Shown here: positions 14,696 to 15,087 of the stretch, piece after piece
Layout: the number at the start of each line of letters is the position of its first letter
Numbering within the stretch: the first letter of the stretch is position 1
Position numbers and translations under genes: made by a program
Source of the DNA: an uncultured Bacteroides sp.
Lineage (GTDB): Bacteria; Bacteroidota; Bacteroidia; Bacteroidales; UBA11471
Assembly (NCBI GenBank): GCA_905210875.1
Contig: CAJLYN010000034.1
Location: 1 to 15,087, forward strand
Reading direction: 5' to 3'
Length of the DNA: 15,087 nt
The notes under the pieces: model-generated
The model's database searches: none
Seen by the model: the letters and a program-made list of their open reading frames with translations, nothing else
What the model was told of the DNA's origin: nothing

Positions 14696-15087
14696 TTATT
14701 TTTCTCTTGGCGGAAGCCGGTAATCCTGAATGGCTACCACAGGACTTCCGTTCACACGTGTTACCATCAGATGTACGCCATACAGTTTCTGAATGCTTTC
14801 TTCTGTGATCACCTGATCTGGAGCACCTTCGATCGCCACATGACCGCCCTGCAGACCGATGATCTTGTCAGAAAAATAAATGGTCTGGTTGATGTCATGC
14901 AGAACCATAACGATCGTGATGTCGAATTCTTCATTCAGTTTTTTGACCAGTTCCAGGATCTCCAGCTGATAGCGGATATCCAGATAAGTGGTCGGCTCAT
15001 CCAGGAACAGAAGTTCGGTATTCTGTGCCAGTGCCATGGCGATCCAGACTCTCTGTCGCTGTCCGCCTGAAAGCCTTCCGATCTCAC
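14696..15087 (-). CDS. Iron-siderophore-type ABC transporter ATPase, C-terminal half (continues beyond window)
   Basis: The frame stays open to the right edge, giving about 130 residues of the C-terminal half. Visible in order are the ABC signature LSGGQRQRVWIAMALAQ, Walker B LLFLDEPT, the D-loop (TYLD), the H-loop His in MVLHDINQTIYFSD, and a C-terminal region with GAPDQVITEESIQKLYGV. This order and wording match FecE/FepC/FhuC ATPases that drive FecCD-type permeases importing ferric siderophores, haem or cobalamin. The Walker A motif lies outside the window. An internal Met at 15037 is not the real start, since the signature motif lies upstream of it. It is probably the first of the genes seen here in a minus-strand operon with the ybaN- and ygbA-like genes. 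The exact cargo is unknown. Confidence 0.92.
   Translation of the reverse strand, partial: EIGRLSGGQRQRVWIAMALAQNTELLFLDEPTTYLDIRYQLEILELVKKLNEEFDITIVMVLHDINQTIYFSDKIIGLQGGHVAIEGAPDQVITEESIQKLYGVHLMVTRVNGSPVVAIQDYRLPPREK

Noticed and set aside
1..15087. CRISPR arrays, tRNA/rRNA genes, insertion sequences, toxin-antitoxin or phage-defence genes
   Set aside because: No regularly spaced repeats, cloverleaf-like sequences, transposase motifs or defence domains were seen on either strand.

Overview
The window holds two pieces of DNA with different origins, joined near base 13,260. The left piece, about 13.2 kb, reads as a gut-type Bacteroidales chromosome. Its genes have Bacteroidetes-style -7 boxes (TAnnTTTG) and start codons almost without Shine-Dalgarno sequences. 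Its content also fits: a long plant-like IspG, a TGS/SAD-uridine kinase fusion, sigma-54, a polysaccharide-initiating transferase, a choloylglycine-hydrolase-family enzyme and a PL11 pectin lyase. The right piece, about 1.8 kb, reads as Firmicutes (Clostridia/Lachnospiraceae-like). It has tightly packed genes on the minus strand, strong Shine-Dalgarno sites and one ATGA start/stop overlap. No species is claimed for either piece.

Left piece, in order: the Ser/Arg-rich tail of an unidentified gene, a strong hairpin, then a PaaI-like hotdog thioesterase (306-806, +). A bidirectional terminator separates this from a convergent, isolated undecaprenyl-phosphate sugar-1-phosphate transferase (902-2311, -). 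A 0.5-kb AT-rich divergent promoter region follows. Next comes a run of plus-strand genes: nucleoside kinase and HAD phosphatase (7 bp apart), then, after a promoter, rpoN, a small polytopic membrane protein and purE (7 and 9 bp apart), then ispG. A textbook intrinsic terminator sits 8 bases before the ispG start codon, and an upstream arm could compete with it, so this looks like an attenuator. A secreted Ntn-hydrolase (choloylglycine hydrolase family) follows and ends in a strong bidirectional terminator shared with the convergent rhamnogalacturonan lyase. The piece ends in an HdeD-like DUF308 gene that is cut off.

Right piece, reading right to left (its sense direction): the C-terminal half of a FecE/FepC-type iron-chelate ABC ATPase, a DUF454 (YbaN) membrane protein, a Cys-rich YgbA-type protein, and the first membrane domain of a CydD-like ABC exporter. 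The exporter is cut at the same point as the DUF308 gene. Because both reading frames break at one short shared sequence with no mobile element nearby, a chimeric assembly or clone is the simplest reading. Recent transfer is the alternative.

The genes are mostly known families. The points most worth following are the junction, the terminator/anti-terminator ahead of ispG, the kinase fusion with tRNA-synthetase-like domains, and the ABC ATPase-YbaN-YgbA-exporter neighbourhood. I found no wholly new system, CRISPR array, tRNA, rRNA or insertion sequence.
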